64,000 bases of DNA. Source: Sva-07 sp963774765 (GTDB taxonomy: Bacteria; Actinomycetota; Acidimicrobiia; Acidimicrobiales; Ilumatobacteraceae). A model generated the notes under the pieces. It saw nothing but the letters and a program-made list of their open reading frames with translations, was not told the DNA's origin and searched no databases. Shown here one piece after another: positions 49,992 through 60,656 of this stretch; within the stretch, counting starts at the first letter, position 1; each line of letters starts with the position of its first letter. The stretch covers positions 620,001 to 684,000 of the forward strand of contig CAVZGP010000011.1 in the NCBI GenBank assembly GCA_963774765.1, in the 5' to 3' direction. The position numbers and the translations under genes are program-made.

Positions 49992-52544
49992 TCAGTCGAG
50001 GCGACGCAGCGGACCATCACCCACGACGTGCGGAATCAGCCGGATCACCGCGTCGGTGACCACCGCTCCGGCCTCGGAGACGATCACCGGGTTGAGATCG
50101 AGTTCCGCGATCTCGGGATGATCGGACGCCAGTTGTGCTGCCGCCACGACGGCGTCGACGAGTGCCGATGAGTCGAAGCCCGCCCCGTCGAGTACGGCAG
50201 TCAGACGCGTCTCGGCGAGCATCGCCGCCGCGCTCGCCGGTGAGACCGGCGCCAACCGGCTCGTGCGGTCGTCGATCGCGTCCGCCTGGGCGCCACCGAG
50301 CCCGACCGACACGATCACACCGAGGCGGTCGTCGTGTTCGCAGCGGATGCGCACGTCGACACCCGGCGCCGTCATGGCTTGCACGATCAGTTCGTTCGCG
50401 TCGTCGCCGAGCGAGTCGCGCATGACCTCGATGGCCTCGGCGATGTCGTCGTCGGCGGCGAGGTCGAGCGCGACGCCAGCCCGAGCGGATCGTCCCGGGC
50501 GACGATGTACCGCTTTGAGTGCCACCGGGAAACCGACCTGGCGAGCGTCGCTGGACGCGTTGTCGGGATCGGTCTCCGTGGCCACGGCCATGTCGATGCC
50601 GTAGGTGGCCAGCAGACGACGCTTGGTCGCCAGATCGATCCGTACCTCGTCGGTGGCATCGCCAACTGCGTCGCTGATGATCGAGTGCGCAATGGCCGGA
50701 TTCACCGGTCGGGCCACCTCGGCAGGAGCGTCGGCTTCGTCACGTCGCCAACGTGCGTACGCGTACGAGCGGCCGAACACGGCGGCGGCCTGCTCGGGAA
50801 AGGTGAACGAGGGGACCCGCGAGCCGGGCGACACCGGTCCGTCCACCCCTCCGAGCAGCACCGCGATCACCGGCTTCTTGGCGTCGGCCGCGGCGGCGTC
50901 GATGTCGCGGGCGGCGGCGTCGACGTCCTCGATCACCGCCGGGGCGTAGATGACCATGATCCCGTCGACGTCATCGTCGCCGAGCGCTGCGGAGATCGCC
51001 GTCGGATAATCGGACGGTGCGGCGCTCCAATCGAGGGTCACGGGCCCGTCGACGGGTACGAGCCCAGCCGCCTCGAGCGCCGCACGAGCAAGCGTGCCAG
51101 GACTGCGCGAGTTGGTGACGACCGCGATCCTGGGACCCTCGAGGACGGGCTGAGTCGCCATCACCCGAACGGTTTCGAGGAGCGCCGGAACCGTCGGAAC
51201 CTCGATGAGACCGGCCTGCTGGTACAGGGCTCCGCCCATCTCGCCGGTCGCTGCGGCACCTGTACGTACCGCGACGATCGGCTTGGTCCGTGACACCCGC
51301 CGGGCGATGCGGGCGAACTTGCGCGGGTTGCCGAACGACTCGGTGTACATCGCGATCACGGTGGTGTTGTCGTCCTGCTCCCAGAACTGCAGGAGGTCGT
51401 TGCCCGAGATGTCGCTCTTGTCGCCGAGCGACACGAACCACGAAACGCCGAGGTGCACGTCGCCCGCCTTGCGAAGGAACGAACCGCCGAGCGATCCCGA
51501 CTGCATCGAGATCGCCACGCCGCCCGCTGGGAGCGCGACGTCGACGAGCGCTGCCTGGAGGTGAGTCTCGGGTCGTGGTGATGCGATCCCCATGCTGGAT
51601 GGCCCGATGATTCGCAACCCGTTGCGCCGGGCCCGGGTGACGAGCGCAGGCACGTCGATGTCGGTCCCGTCGACCGAGGTGACGATCACCGCCCCGCGCA
51701 TCCGCTTGGCGATGCAGCCGTCGATGGTCGCTTCGAGGTCGCCCGCCGGTACCGCGATGATGGCGAGGGACACCTCGTCGGGCAGCTCGTCGATCGTTCG
51801 ACAGCATGGATGTCCGTGGATCTGATCGTGGCGAGGATTGACGGCGTGGATCGGGACGTCGACGCTCTTCGCGATGTTGCGCCAGACGGCATCGCCCACC
51901 GATCCGGGCTGCTCGGAAGCGCCGATGACGGCGATGGCGCGAGGCAGGAGAATGCGGGCGACGGCGCGCGAATCGGCGCGCTGTTCGCGTCGCTCGACGC
52001 TGTCGAGGAACTCGTCGGTGTCGGCCAGCTCCCAGTCGAGGTCGACGACGCCGGAGTCGAATCGTCGCTGGAGCGGCCACCCGGCCTTGGCGAACACGGC
52101 GAGCATCGGTCGGTTGTCGCCGAGGACCTCGGCGGTGAAGCGCTCGATGCCGTTGGAACGGGCGATCGCGGCAAGGTGTTCGAGCAGCAGTGTTGCGATG
52201 CCGGAGCCCTGGTGGGAGTCGTCGACCATGAACGCAGCCTCGGCCTCGTTTCGTCCCGGCCATCGCTCGTAGCTCGCCCAGGCGATGAATTCGTCGTGCG
52301 ATTCGACGGCGAGTGCCGCTCGATCGACCATGTCGATGTCGGTGAAGTGCAGCAGCTCCTTGTCGCTGAGTTCAGGCTTCGGCGAGAAGAACCTGCGGTA
52401 GATGCTCTCGGCCGACTGGCGGCGATGGAATTCGGCGAGCGCAGGCCGGTCGGCGGTGGTCAACGGTCGGATGAAGACGGTGTCTCCGTTGCCGAGCACG
52501 ACGGTGGAGGCCCAGGGAGACTCGGAGTCCGATGTCGTGGTCAC
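49992..52544 (-). CDS. GNAT acetyltransferase fused to ADP-forming acyl-CoA synthetase-like domains (Pat-type)
   Basis: An 850-residue fusion. Residues about 10-175 are a GNAT domain ('FIRPLTTADRPALAEFHRR', acetyl-CoA loop 'VDDSHQGSGIATLLL'). After about 190 come the CoA-binding Rossmann domain ('AIAVIGASEQPGSVGDAVWRNI'), the ligase-like domain (about 340-590) and a C-terminal ATP-grasp domain ('RRLLATYGIDMAVATETD'; 'GFPVALKAVHRR'). This architecture matches protein lysine acetyltransferases that modify acetyl-CoA synthetase, although Pat proteins from some groups place GNAT last. GTG 52544 is the start. It is divergent from an HDAC-family deacetylase 84 bp away. Confidence 0.85.
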   Translation of the reverse strand: MTTTSDSESPWASTVVLGNGDTVFIRPLTTADRPALAEFHRRQSAESIYRRFFSPKPELSDKELLHFTDIDMVDRAALAVESHDEFIAWASYERWPGRNEAEAAFMVDDSHQGSGIATLLLEHLAAIARSNGIERFTAEVLGDNRPMLAVFAKAGWPLQRRFDSGVVDLDWELADTDEFLDSVERREQRADSRAVARILLPRAIAVIGASEQPGSVGDAVWRNIAKSVDVPIHAVNPRHDQIHGHPCCRTIDELPDEVSLAIIAVPAGDLEATIDGCIAKRMRGAVIVTSVDGTDIDVPALVTRARRNGLRIIGPSSMGIASPRPETHLQAALVDVALPAGGVAISMQSGSLGGSFLRKAGDVHLGVSWFVSLGDKSDISGNDLLQFWEQDDNTTVIAMYTESFGNPRKFARIARRVSRTKPIVAVRTGAAATGEMGGALYQQAGLIEVPTVPALLETVRVMATQPVLEGPRIAVVTNSRSPGTLARAALEAAGLVPVDGPVTLDWSAAPSDYPTAISAALGDDDVDGIMVIYAPAVIEDVDAAARDIDAAAADAKKPVIAVLLGGVDGPVSPGSRVPSFTFPEQAAAVFGRSYAYARWRRDEADAPAEVARPVNPAIAHSIISDAVGDATDEVRIDLATKRRLLATYGIDMAVATETDPDNASSDARQVGFPVALKAVHRRPGRSARAGVALDLAADDDIAEAIEVMRDSLGDDANELIVQAMTAPGVDVRIRCEHDDRLGVIVSVGLGGAQADAIDDRTSRLAPVSPASAAAMLAETRLTAVLDGAGFDSSALVDAVVAAAQLASDHPEIAELDLNPVIVSEAGAVVTDAVIRLIPHVVGDGPLRRLD

Positions 52545-52628
52545 GCTCTCAGCATGGCACCTTCCTGACGACTGACGTGCTGGTGTGACATCTGTTGTGC
52601 GAGCGGGTGGAATGCCTAGGGTGGGGTC

Positions 52629-53636
<1,008 letters not shown>

Positions 53637-53667
53637 ATTTCACCAGGGGTCAGACCCCTGGTGAAAT
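53637..53667. terminator. Perfect 14-bp palindrome, two-way terminator candidate
   Basis: Arms 53637-53650 and 53654-53667 are perfectly complementary (ATTTCACCAGGGGT) with the loop CAG. It starts one base after the HDAC stop and ends 2 bases before the serine hydrolase stop on the other strand. Flanking A/T runs (ATTT, AAAT) give U-tracts. It shares the core GGGGT-CAG-ACCCC design with the palindromes at 56025 and 62677. Confidence 0.7.
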
Positions 53668-53669
53668 CG

Positions 53670-54827
53670 TCACGGCGGGGAGCGGTCGGGGATGCCCTGG
53701 TCGTTGCCGAGGTCGGCGGCGACAGCCGGGATCACACGGTCGCAGACCCCGCCACCGGTCGACGGCGAGCCGCCGGAAACCGTCGCGGCGACAACGGTAC
53801 GGCCCCCTTCGAGCACCCACGCGCACGCCAGCGCGCCGTCGACGGTTCCGGTGTGACCCCAGCCGTACTGGTCGACCATCACGCCCGGCCAGGTCAGGAC
53901 CGAGCGGTCGGCCGCGGTGGCATTGGCGAGAGCGAGCGCCAGGTCGTCGGTCGACACGATGAAGGTTCCAGCACCGCCGAGGCGTGACAACCGTTCGACG
54001 CCGAGGTGGTAGCCGACGTCGGTGGGGAGTTGACCGTCGGTGGTGAGGTGGACGCCGGCCGACGCGATCGGATCGAACACGAGCTGTCGCGCCGCTGCGT
54101 CGAGGGGGAGGCCGGTGACGTGTTCGACGAGCAGGCCGAGCGCGCAGTAGTTCCCGTTCGAGTAGGTCCAGCGTCCGCGTGTGGTCGTCGGTGGACGTGC
54201 GAGGAGCCAGGGCAGGAAAGTGTCGCAGTCGAGGCCGCCGTCGAACCATGCCTGTCGAACCACGGGCATCCCCGAGCTGTGTGCGAGCAGCTCACGCGGT
54301 GTCACGTCCGCCCACCCGGGGTCTGTCGTCATGGCGAGATCAGCCCATGGCGTCCGCGCATCGACATCGATCGAACCCGCCTCGTCGAGCCGGGCGATCA
54401 TCAAGGCCGTCAGGAGTTTGCCGACGCTGGCCACGACCATCGGTGAGTCCGAGGTGGCTGATGCGCCGTCGATGGTGGTACCCGATGCGCGGCTCAGCAG
54501 ATTTCGGCCATCTCGGACGACGGTCATCGTGGCGGCCGCATTCCGGCGGGCAAGTTCGTCGAAGGCGGCGCTCGCGCGCAGCATCGCCGGATCCGGAGCC
54601 GGCACGACTGTGCTGGACGACGTCGTGCTGGACGATGTCGTGGACGTGGTCGTCGAGCTGGTCGTGCTGGTCGACGTCGTCGTGGATGACGTGGTGGTGG
54701 TCTCGACGGTGGTCGTCGGTGCCATCGCCGGAGTCGCCAAGCTCTCGGAGCCCGCAGCTGACCGGCTGGCACAGCCTGCGGTGAAAACGAGCACGCCAGC
54801 GATCACGACGACCGGTTTCACACGCAC
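53670..54827 (-). CDS. Serine hydrolase lipoprotein, beta-lactamase/D-alanyl carboxypeptidase fold
   Basis: A 385-residue protein with lipoprotein signal MRVKPVVVIAGVLVFTAGC (Cys19), then a Thr/Ser tether (about 38-73). The penicillin-binding fold has SVGK (Ser134, Lys137: SxxK), YSN (near 220) and GHTGTVDG (KTG-like, near 330). It could be a class C beta-lactamase-like esterase, peptidase or amidase on the cell surface. Only the family is assignable. Confidence 0.87.
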   Translation of the reverse strand: MRVKPVVVIAGVLVFTAGCASRSAAGSESLATPAMAPTTTVETTTTSSTTTSTSTTSSTTTSTTSSSTTSSSTVVPAPDPAMLRASAAFDELARRNAAATMTVVRDGRNLLSRASGTTIDGASATSDSPMVVASVGKLLTALMIARLDEAGSIDVDARTPWADLAMTTDPGWADVTPRELLAHSSGMPVVRQAWFDGGLDCDTFLPWLLARPPTTTRGRWTYSNGNYCALGLLVEHVTGLPLDAAARQLVFDPIASAGVHLTTDGQLPTDVGYHLGVERLSRLGGAGTFIVSTDDLALALANATAADRSVLTWPGVMVDQYGWGHTGTVDGALACAWVLEGGRTVVAATVSGGSPSTGGGVCDRVIPAVAADLGNDQGIPDRSPP

Positions 54828-54881
54828 GCCTTCACGTTAGGCAGCGCGTCGAGCGTGTCACCGGCACTAGCGTCGCCGACG

Positions 54882-56022
54882 ATGAGCTGGGAGCTGAGCG
54901 ACGACCACGAACTGCTGCGGGCAACCGTGAGGGAGTTCGCCGAGCAGCGGATCGCACCGCACGCCGCCGAATGGGATCGCACCTGCCACTTTCCGATCGA
55001 TGTGGTGCACGCCATGGGTGACCTCGGACTGTTCGGGATCGTGTTCCCCGAACGGTGGGGAGGCGGCGGTGGCGACTTCGCCTCGCTCTGCGTCGCCATC
55101 GAGGAACTCGGTCGCGTCGATCAGTCGATGGGCATCACCTTGTCGGCCGGCGTCGGTCTCGGCGCCAACCCGATCTTCCGGTTCGGCACCGAGGACCAAC
55201 GCGACCAGTGGCTGCCCGACCTGGTCGCCGGTCGAGCGCTCGGGGCGTTCGGGCTCACCGAACCCGACGGAGGGTCCGATGCCGGTGCGACTCGAACCCG
55301 TGCCGTGCTCGACGGTGACGAGTGGGTGCTGAACGGGTCGAAGGCGTTCATCACCAACTGCGGCACCGACATCACTTCGATCGTCACGGCGACGGCCCGT
55401 ACCGACGATGGCATCTCGGCGTTTGTCGTGCCGGCCGGGACTCCGGGGATGATCATCGAGCCGGCCTACGACAAGCTCGGCTGGCACGCGAGCGACACGC
55501 ACGGGATCACGTTCGTCGACTGCCGGATCCCGGCGGAGAACCTGCTCGGTTCTCCGGGCAAGGGGTTCCGCAACTTCCTCTCGATCCTCGATGACGGCCG
55601 TATCGCGATCTCGGCATTGGCGCTCGGCTCGGCGCGGGCGTGCCTGGAAGCCTCGGTCGAGTACGCGAAGCAGCGTCACACGTTCGGTGGACCGATCGGC
55701 CGATTCCAGGGGCTGGCGTTCCAACTGTCCGATCTGGCGGTGCAGGTCGAGAATGCGCACAACCTGACCTACAAGGCGGCGTGGTTGAAGGATCAGGGCC
55801 GCCCGATCGGACAGGCGGCAGCGATGGCCAAGCTCTACTCGACCGAAGCGGCGATGGACGCTGCCGCGCCTGGCCACGCAGGTGTTCGGCGGCATGGGGT
55901 TCATGGAGGAGACGCCCATCGTGCGCTTCTACCGCGACGCCAAGATTCTCGAAGTGGGCGAGGGCACGAGCGAGATCCAGCGACTCGTGATCGCGCGGAA
56001 CCTCGGTCTCCCCGTCGAGTGA
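54882..56022 (+). CDS. Acyl-CoA dehydrogenase, frameshifted at about 55870
   Basis: Flavoenzyme that oxidises an acyl-CoA at C2-C3, passing electrons to ETF. The intact part shows 'ELSDDHELLRATVREFAEQRI', the FAD site 'GAFGLTEPDGGSDAG', the signature 'RIAISALALGSARACLEASVEYAKQR' and 'HTFGGPIGRFQGLAFQLSDL'. The frame then breaks in AAMDAA: one extra base in GCTGCCGCGCC (near 55862-55872). Restored, the last 50 residues read QVFGGMGFMEETPIVRFYRD, then ILEVGEGTSEIQ and a C-terminal LGLPVE, ending at TGA 56020-56022 (379 aa). Confidence 0.87.
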
Positions 56023-56024
56023 CT

Positions 56025-56051
56025 GTCACCCGGTGTCTGACACCAGGTGAC
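56025..56051. terminator. 12-bp palindrome, two-way terminator candidate
   Basis: Arms 56025-56036 and 56040-56051 (GTCACCCGGTGT / ACACCAGGTGAC) pair at 11 of 12 positions with the loop CTG. It fits exactly between the acyl-CoA dehydrogenase stop and the alpha/beta hydrolase stop. Core GGTGT-CTG-ACACC. Confidence 0.65.
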
Positions 56052-56819
56052 TCAGTGCGACGACCAGAAGGCGACGAGGGCGTCGGCGACGGGGTCGACG
56101 TCGCTGACCATCCACCAGTGGCTGCGACCGTCGAGTCGCAGCACCTCGGCACCCAGTCGCTGGGCGACCTCGTTCGACAGGTCCGACGAGATGTACTCGT
56201 CGAGTTCGGCGTCGACGACCAGCCCCGGTGGGAGCGCCATCGTCGCGAGGCGGTCACCGAGTTGGCCCACTGCGGGTTGGGCGCCCGTGCGGTAGAGCCG
56301 CAGGATGCAGCGGCCCATCGTGGAGTCGGCGGCCGCGCCGAGTTCGGCGGCGATGTGTTCGGGGAGGCCGAGGCCGATGAAGATCGCGGTGCGATCGTCG
56401 ACGCTGCCCCCGGTCATGGCCTCGATCACCTGCTCGCCGATGTCGGGCGTCTGCCACGCCTGGGCCATGTCGTGCCACACGTAGTCGGTGTGCAGGACGC
56501 CGGCGATGTCGCCCGTCCAGGTCCGGAGCAGATCGGGTCGGCGCGCCAAGGCGCCGTAGACGTGGCCGGCGCCCCAATCGTGGCCGAGCAGATCGATCTC
56601 GGATCCGGTGGCACGGATCGCGTCGAGTTCGGTGACCAGCCAGGCGGCATAGTTGTCCATCGTGGGGTCGAATCCGTCCGGCACCGGAGCGCCGAAGCCC
56701 GGCGGTGAGAGCGCGACCACGTTCGTCTGTCCTCGCTCGTGCAGTGCCGCGGTCAGCGGACCCCAGATCGCGGCGGTCTCGGGGTTCCCGTGGACGAGGA
56801 CGACGGTTCGCTCGGTCAT
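56052..56819 (-). CDS. Alpha/beta-hydrolase fold protein
   Basis: A 255-residue hydrolase opening MTERTVVLVHGNPETAAIW, with the HGNP oxyanion segment. The nucleophile position is in 'LLGHDWGAGHVYG', where Asp takes the nucleophile place (GHDWG, as in epoxide hydrolases and haloalkane dehalogenases), and a C-terminal His lies in 'DGRSHWWMVSDV'. The Asp nucleophile points to an epoxide hydrolase or dehalogenase-like reaction. Substrate unknown. Confidence 0.85.
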   Translation of the reverse strand: MTERTVVLVHGNPETAAIWGPLTAALHERGQTNVVALSPPGFGAPVPDGFDPTMDNYAAWLVTELDAIRATGSEIDLLGHDWGAGHVYGALARRPDLLRTWTGDIAGVLHTDYVWHDMAQAWQTPDIGEQVIEAMTGGSVDDRTAIFIGLGLPEHIAAELGAAADSTMGRCILRLYRTGAQPAVGQLGDRLATMALPPGLVVDAELDEYISSDLSNEVAQRLGAEVLRLDGRSHWWMVSDVDPVADALVAFWSSH

Positions 56820-56915
56820 GTCGAAACCGTAGTCAGTGTCAGCGACGACGCTGTTCCTGTGCAGTCTCGCTCACGCTGACGACGCCTTGCTGCGGCGCGC
56901 GTACGGTACCGAGCC

Positions 56916-57812
56916 ATGGAGATCTCGACGACGTCCCACCTCGCCCGCCGCCTGGGTTCGGTGCTCGAGCCGATCGTCGGCCAGGTGTACTTCTCGCCCG
57001 AGTGTCATCAGCACTACGTCGCGCTCGGCTTCGATCCGAGTCCGGGTGACGCCAACGGCGTCGCGCTTCCCGACGGTCCTGCGTACTTCGCCAGCCGGGG
57101 CAGCCTGCTCGGGCAGGTCCCCGGCCACGTGATCGCCGCTGCGTTCGGCGTGTTCAGCGCAGCCGTCGTCGTGCCGTCGGTACAGCTCGCCTGGACCCGC
57201 ACGGACGCCGAGACGATCCGCGCCGCCCGCGCCGAAGGCGCCGTCGCACAGCTCCACCGTCTGATCGGCGAGCGACCCGACGGCGCGGGACGGGCACGCG
57301 AGTTGTTGGAGGGCGCCGCCGCTCCGCTACCGATCAACGGTCGACCTCTGGCTGCGGGCATCGCGTCGCTCGACGTTCCCGCCGATGATCTGGCAGCGGT
57401 GTGGCATCTCGGCGACTTCCTGCGCGAGTACCGCGGCGACTGCCACAACGCCGCATGGATCGCCGCCGGGTTGACCGCCACCGACATCGGCATCCTCACC
57501 GAGCTCTCGTGGGGAATGCCCGTTCGCAGTTACAGCCGCACCCGCGGCTGGACCGCGGATGAGTTCGATCGGTCCGAGCATCACCTGCGCGACCTCGGTC
57601 ACCTCGACGGCACAGGCGCCGAGACGCACCTGTCGCAGCAGGGCCGACACGCTCGCGAGCAGATCGAAGCAGCGACCGATGAGCAGATGGCCCCAGCTCT
57701 CGAGGCGCTCGGCGGCGACATCGATGAGCTGTTCGCCATCCTCGCTCCGTGGGGTGAGACGATCCGCGCCGGGAAGGGCTACCTCGGCGCCGGTCCACAC
57801 GATCTCGGCTGA
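56916..57812 (+). CDS. SCO6745-like family protein
   Basis: A 298-residue, mostly helical protein with the family pattern: the N-terminal 'ARRLGSVLEPIVGQVYFSPEC...YVALGF' and central 'GQVPGHVIAAAFGVFS' segments, and the C-terminal 'LTELSWGMPVRSYSRTRGWTADEFDRSEHHLRDLG' with helix-turn-helix-like features. Members are widespread and uncharacterised in Actinobacteria. It stands between convergently and divergently placed genes with no clear operon. Confidence 0.78.
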   Translation: MEISTTSHLARRLGSVLEPIVGQVYFSPECHQHYVALGFDPSPGDANGVALPDGPAYFASRGSLLGQVPGHVIAAAFGVFSAAVVVPSVQLAWTRTDAETIRAARAEGAVAQLHRLIGERPDGAGRARELLEGAAAPLPINGRPLAAGIASLDVPADDLAAVWHLGDFLREYRGDCHNAAWIAAGLTATDIGILTELSWGMPVRSYSRTRGWTADEFDRSEHHLRDLGHLDGTGAETHLSQQGRHAREQIEAATDEQMAPALEALGGDIDELFAILAPWGETIRAGKGYLGAGPHDLG

Positions 57813-57825
57813 TTTCGCCGGGAAC

Positions 57826-58397
57826 TCAGCCGTCGAGGAAGTGGACGGGCTTCCATTCTGCGGCGTCCGGGGTCACGAACTCGATGTTCTGCTGGAGGTC
57901 TCGGACACCGAGGCCGCCGTTGACGGTGAAGACGATCGTGCTCCCTGGTCCCGCGCCAGGAACGACGAAGACCAGCAGGTTGTCGACGGTGTCGCCCCAT
58001 GCCGACAGGTTTACGAAGAGGTCGATCTGTTCGCGTGCTGCGGTGATGACGTGGGGGACGGTGATGCCGCCTCGTTCGGTGGCATCTGGGCCGACGTCGA
58101 ATCGGAACTGGACGGCCATGCAGTGCTCATCATCGGTGTGCAGCAGTTCGACCCCGTTGTGGTCTCACTCTGGACCCAATGGGGCTGCGGCAGCTCGGTG
58201 TTGACGCGGTTCGAGTCCACAGACGATGCCCAGACCACGGCCAGGTTCTCGTCGGATGATGCGTCGGCGGTGGCCGGTGTGGTGGTCGTCTCGCCTTCGG
58301 GGGTGACTGTCGCGACGGTGTCGCCACTGTCGCACGCGGCGATCGCGACGGTGGAGGCGACGAGGGCCAGGGCGACGACGGTGCGGTTCGTTGCCAT
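57826..58397 (-). CDS. Small lipoprotein, frameshifted at about 58165
   Basis: Reading from ATG 58397: signal MATNRTVVALALVASTVAIAAC (Cys22) with lipobox IAAC, a short Thr-rich tether, then 'NLAVVWASSVDSNRVNTELPQPHWVQSE'. There the frame shifts and continues as 'DHNGVELLHTDDEHC' and a beta-rich domain ('MAVQFRFDVGPDATERGG', 'LFVNLSAWGDTVDNLLVFVV') to the stop at 57826. One missing base would join the two parts into 190 aa. I do not recognise the family. Confidence 0.6.
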
Positions 58398-58597
58398 CTG
58401 GTGATCGTACGCGAGGGCCGACCGTTGGAGCCGAACGGTCCGCTCTGCGGGTCGAGTCGGCTCCACAGGACTGCGCGGCGTACCGACACTCGGCACGGTG
58501 AACACTCCAAACAGGTCGGTTTGGGCGGGATCGTCGTCCGTCGGATTGAATGGAGTCAGAGGACGGGCTTCCTGCCCACCGCTTCGAAGGAGAAGTG

Positions 58598-58957
58598 ATG
58601 ACGAACCAGCATCCGGCCACCGTGGCCGACAGTCTCACCGTGCACGGCGATCTGCATCAGGCCGACATCGACAAGCTCGTCGACCACTGGTCGAAGCTCG
58701 ACGCCCGCCTGCGTTCGTTCGACGCAGGGACCGTGTCGATGCAGCTGTTCGTGAAGGACCGCGACACGAAGAGCCAGCACGTCACGTTCGACCTGAAGGT
58801 CGACGGACACGACGCGCTGGTCGCCACCTCGTCGAACGCCGATCTCGACCGGGCGCTCAACGAGGTGCGTGACGAGATGATCCGTCAGATCACCGACATG
58901 AAGACGAAGTCCGAGCCGCGCAACAACAAGCACCTGCGCGACACCGTGCGCGACTGA
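58598..58957 (+). CDS. HPF/RaiA-like ribosome-associated protein
   Basis: A 119-residue protein with the S30AE (HPF/YfiA) beta-alpha fold: 'LTVHGDLHQADIDKLVDHWSKLDARLRSFDAGTVSMQLFVKDRDT', a strand 'HVTFDLKVDG' and the conserved helix 'ADLDRALNEVRDEMIRQITDMKTK'. It lacks the long C-terminal dimerisation domain of long HPF. It could inactivate ribosomes in stationary phase. GAAGGAG precedes ATG 58598. In many bacteria hpf is near secA; here it is 22 kb away. Confidence 0.72.
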   Translation: MTNQHPATVADSLTVHGDLHQADIDKLVDHWSKLDARLRSFDAGTVSMQLFVKDRDTKSQHVTFDLKVDGHDALVATSSNADLDRALNEVRDEMIRQITDMKTKSEPRNNKHLRDTVRD

Positions 58958-58970
58958 CCACTCGACGGGC

Positions 58971-60254
58971 TCACGTCGGGAGTTCGACGTCGACGCGCGG
59001 GCAGTGTTCGAGGACGTCGGTGATCGCCTCGGTCACCGCCGACAGGTCGATGTCGGCCATGAAGGTGTTGAGCGTGAGATGGGCGAGCACCCAGCCGGGA
59101 TCCGATGCCCACGGTGGGACGAACTGAGCCCGCTTCACCAGGCCTTGGCTGCGCAGCTCGCCGAGCGCCGGGATCGAGAACAGATCGAGCTTGCCGGAGA
59201 ACAACAGTCCCAGCGTGTCGGCGCGACCTGCACGGAACGCGGCGCGGATGAACGTGGCCACCGACAGATATCCCGACAGGTACGCGCAGTCCTTCGTGAA
59301 CGGGGCGCCGCCCGTGATCGGGGCGCCGCGGAAGATCCTTCTCGCAGATTCGAACGCCTGCTCGGGGTTGGGGCTGCGCTCGAGGAACCAGCGGTACAAC
59401 TCGATGAAGTCGGCACCGTCGATCACCAGTTGGGTCGCGACGATCCGGTCGGCGAGTCGCCGGAGCCGATCCATGCCGAGTGTGCCGGACACGTACTCGG
59501 AGTAGACGGCGAGACCCTCCTGGGTGCGCGTGGTGCCGGGATGACCGATCGCGAGAATCGGGATGTCGGTCTGGGACCGACCGTTGAGACCGGTCGCGAC
59601 GTGGATGAACGCCTCGTGGTTCAGCAATTGCGCTGAGTCCTTCGGAGTGAACTTGGCGTCGCGTCGGATCTTGATCCGGCTCGTGGACGCGACGGCGTTG
59701 GCAGACAGTTCGTCGACCAGCAGGACCTCGGGTGCCGAGTCGCCGAAGTGGTCGGTGACGGCTGCCTCGATGAATTCGGCGACCTCCTCGCCCGTGCGGC
59801 TGCGGATCACCGGCGGCACGAGCGACGCTGCCTGCAGGTCGACAAGCGAGTCATGGACCTTCTTGGCGAGTTCGAGCGGCGTCACCGGGTCGTAGCGCAA
59901 CGGTTGGTCGGGGACGCCGTAGAGCTTGCGGCTGTAGGCGTGGAACGCGGGGGTGCCGACCGTCGACAGCATCAGTGCTGTCGATTCGATCGCCGTGGCT
60001 TCGCGATCGAGCCAATCGTCCACGACGTTGCCGGGCCGTAGGAGCCGGCGCACGGCGGCGATGCCATCGAGCACCGAGGTCGGATCGACACCGGCGTAGG
60101 TGGGTTCGGGGAGCTTGTCGGCGCCGCCCGAGAGGAACTCCTCGCGGAGTTCGGCGGGCCACGCCAGAGCCGACAGCACCCGCATCGGCTTGGCGACGTC
60201 GTGGAGGATCTGCGCCGCTTCGCGGTACCGATCGTGCGCCTGGTCGTTGGTCAT
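58971..60254 (-). CDS. DUF1704 metalloprotease-like protein (QEGLP-motif family)
   Basis: A 427-residue protein in the family named 'flavohemoglobin expression-modulating QEGLP motif'. It has HEAFIH (213-218, an HExxxH zinc site) followed by GHPGTTRTQEGLAVYSEY (QEGLA, 245-249), which holds the third metal ligand Glu. Animal members of DUF1704 (MATCAP) are tubulin carboxypeptidases, so a carboxypeptidase activity on protein tails is plausible here. The true bacterial substrate is not known. Confidence 0.85.
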   Translation of the reverse strand: MTNDQAHDRYREAAQILHDVAKPMRVLSALAWPAELREEFLSGGADKLPEPTYAGVDPTSVLDGIAAVRRLLRPGNVVDDWLDREATAIESTALMLSTVGTPAFHAYSRKLYGVPDQPLRYDPVTPLELAKKVHDSLVDLQAASLVPPVIRSRTGEEVAEFIEAAVTDHFGDSAPEVLLVDELSANAVASTSRIKIRRDAKFTPKDSAQLLNHEAFIHVATGLNGRSQTDIPILAIGHPGTTRTQEGLAVYSEYVSGTLGMDRLRRLADRIVATQLVIDGADFIELYRWFLERSPNPEQAFESARRIFRGAPITGGAPFTKDCAYLSGYLSVATFIRAAFRAGRADTLGLLFSGKLDLFSIPALGELRSQGLVKRAQFVPPWASDPGWVLAHLTLNTFMADIDLSAVTEAITDVLEHCPRVDVELPT

Positions 60255-60311
60255 CGGCGCATCATGACACGGGAGCGATCACCCGCCACCGATGCTCCCG
60301 GACAGATGTGG

Positions 60312-60566
60312 TCAGTCGTCGCGGGCCCGACGGGCACGACGGTGGCTGATGCCCGAGGCGGCGAGTGCTCCGATCGCCATGAACACGAGCAGCATGGCCC
60401 ACAGCGGCCAGTTGAAGTCGAACCACAGGAAGTCGAACCGAGCGCTCTCGGTGTTCTGGACGATGAAGAGCAGCGCCACGATGGCGATGATCGCGGCCGG
60501 GCCGTATCGGCGGACATGGTCGGTGGTGCTGGGCTGATCGGGAAGCAGGGGGAGGTCGTCGGGCAC
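60312..60566 (-). CDS. LapA-like small membrane protein (DUF1049)
   Basis: An 84-residue protein with two hydrophobic helices ('GPAAIIAIVALLFIVQNTESARFDFLWF' and 'PLWAMLLVFMAIGALAAS') and a basic, Arg-rich cytoplasmic tail (SHRRARRARDD). This is the LapA domain pattern, including the 'QN...v.f.fl' segment. Members help envelope assembly in some bacteria. No partner LapB gene is adjacent. Confidence 0.8.
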   Translation of the reverse strand: MPDDLPLLPDQPSTTDHVRRYGPAAIIAIVALLFIVQNTESARFDFLWFDFNWPLWAMLLVFMAIGALAASGISHRRARRARDD

Positions 60567-60656
60567 ACCGTGAATTCTACGAGTCCGCGTGATGTCAGCG
60601 GCCGCCCCGAAACGGCCGCAAGCTGTGACGGTGTCAGCCGACCGAGCGGTGATCGC

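Noticed and set aside
58401..58598. 65-residue plus-strand open frame upstream of the HPF-like gene
   Set aside because: It overlaps the lipoprotein's leader region, has no ribosome site or homology, and ends in the HPF start codon region by chance.
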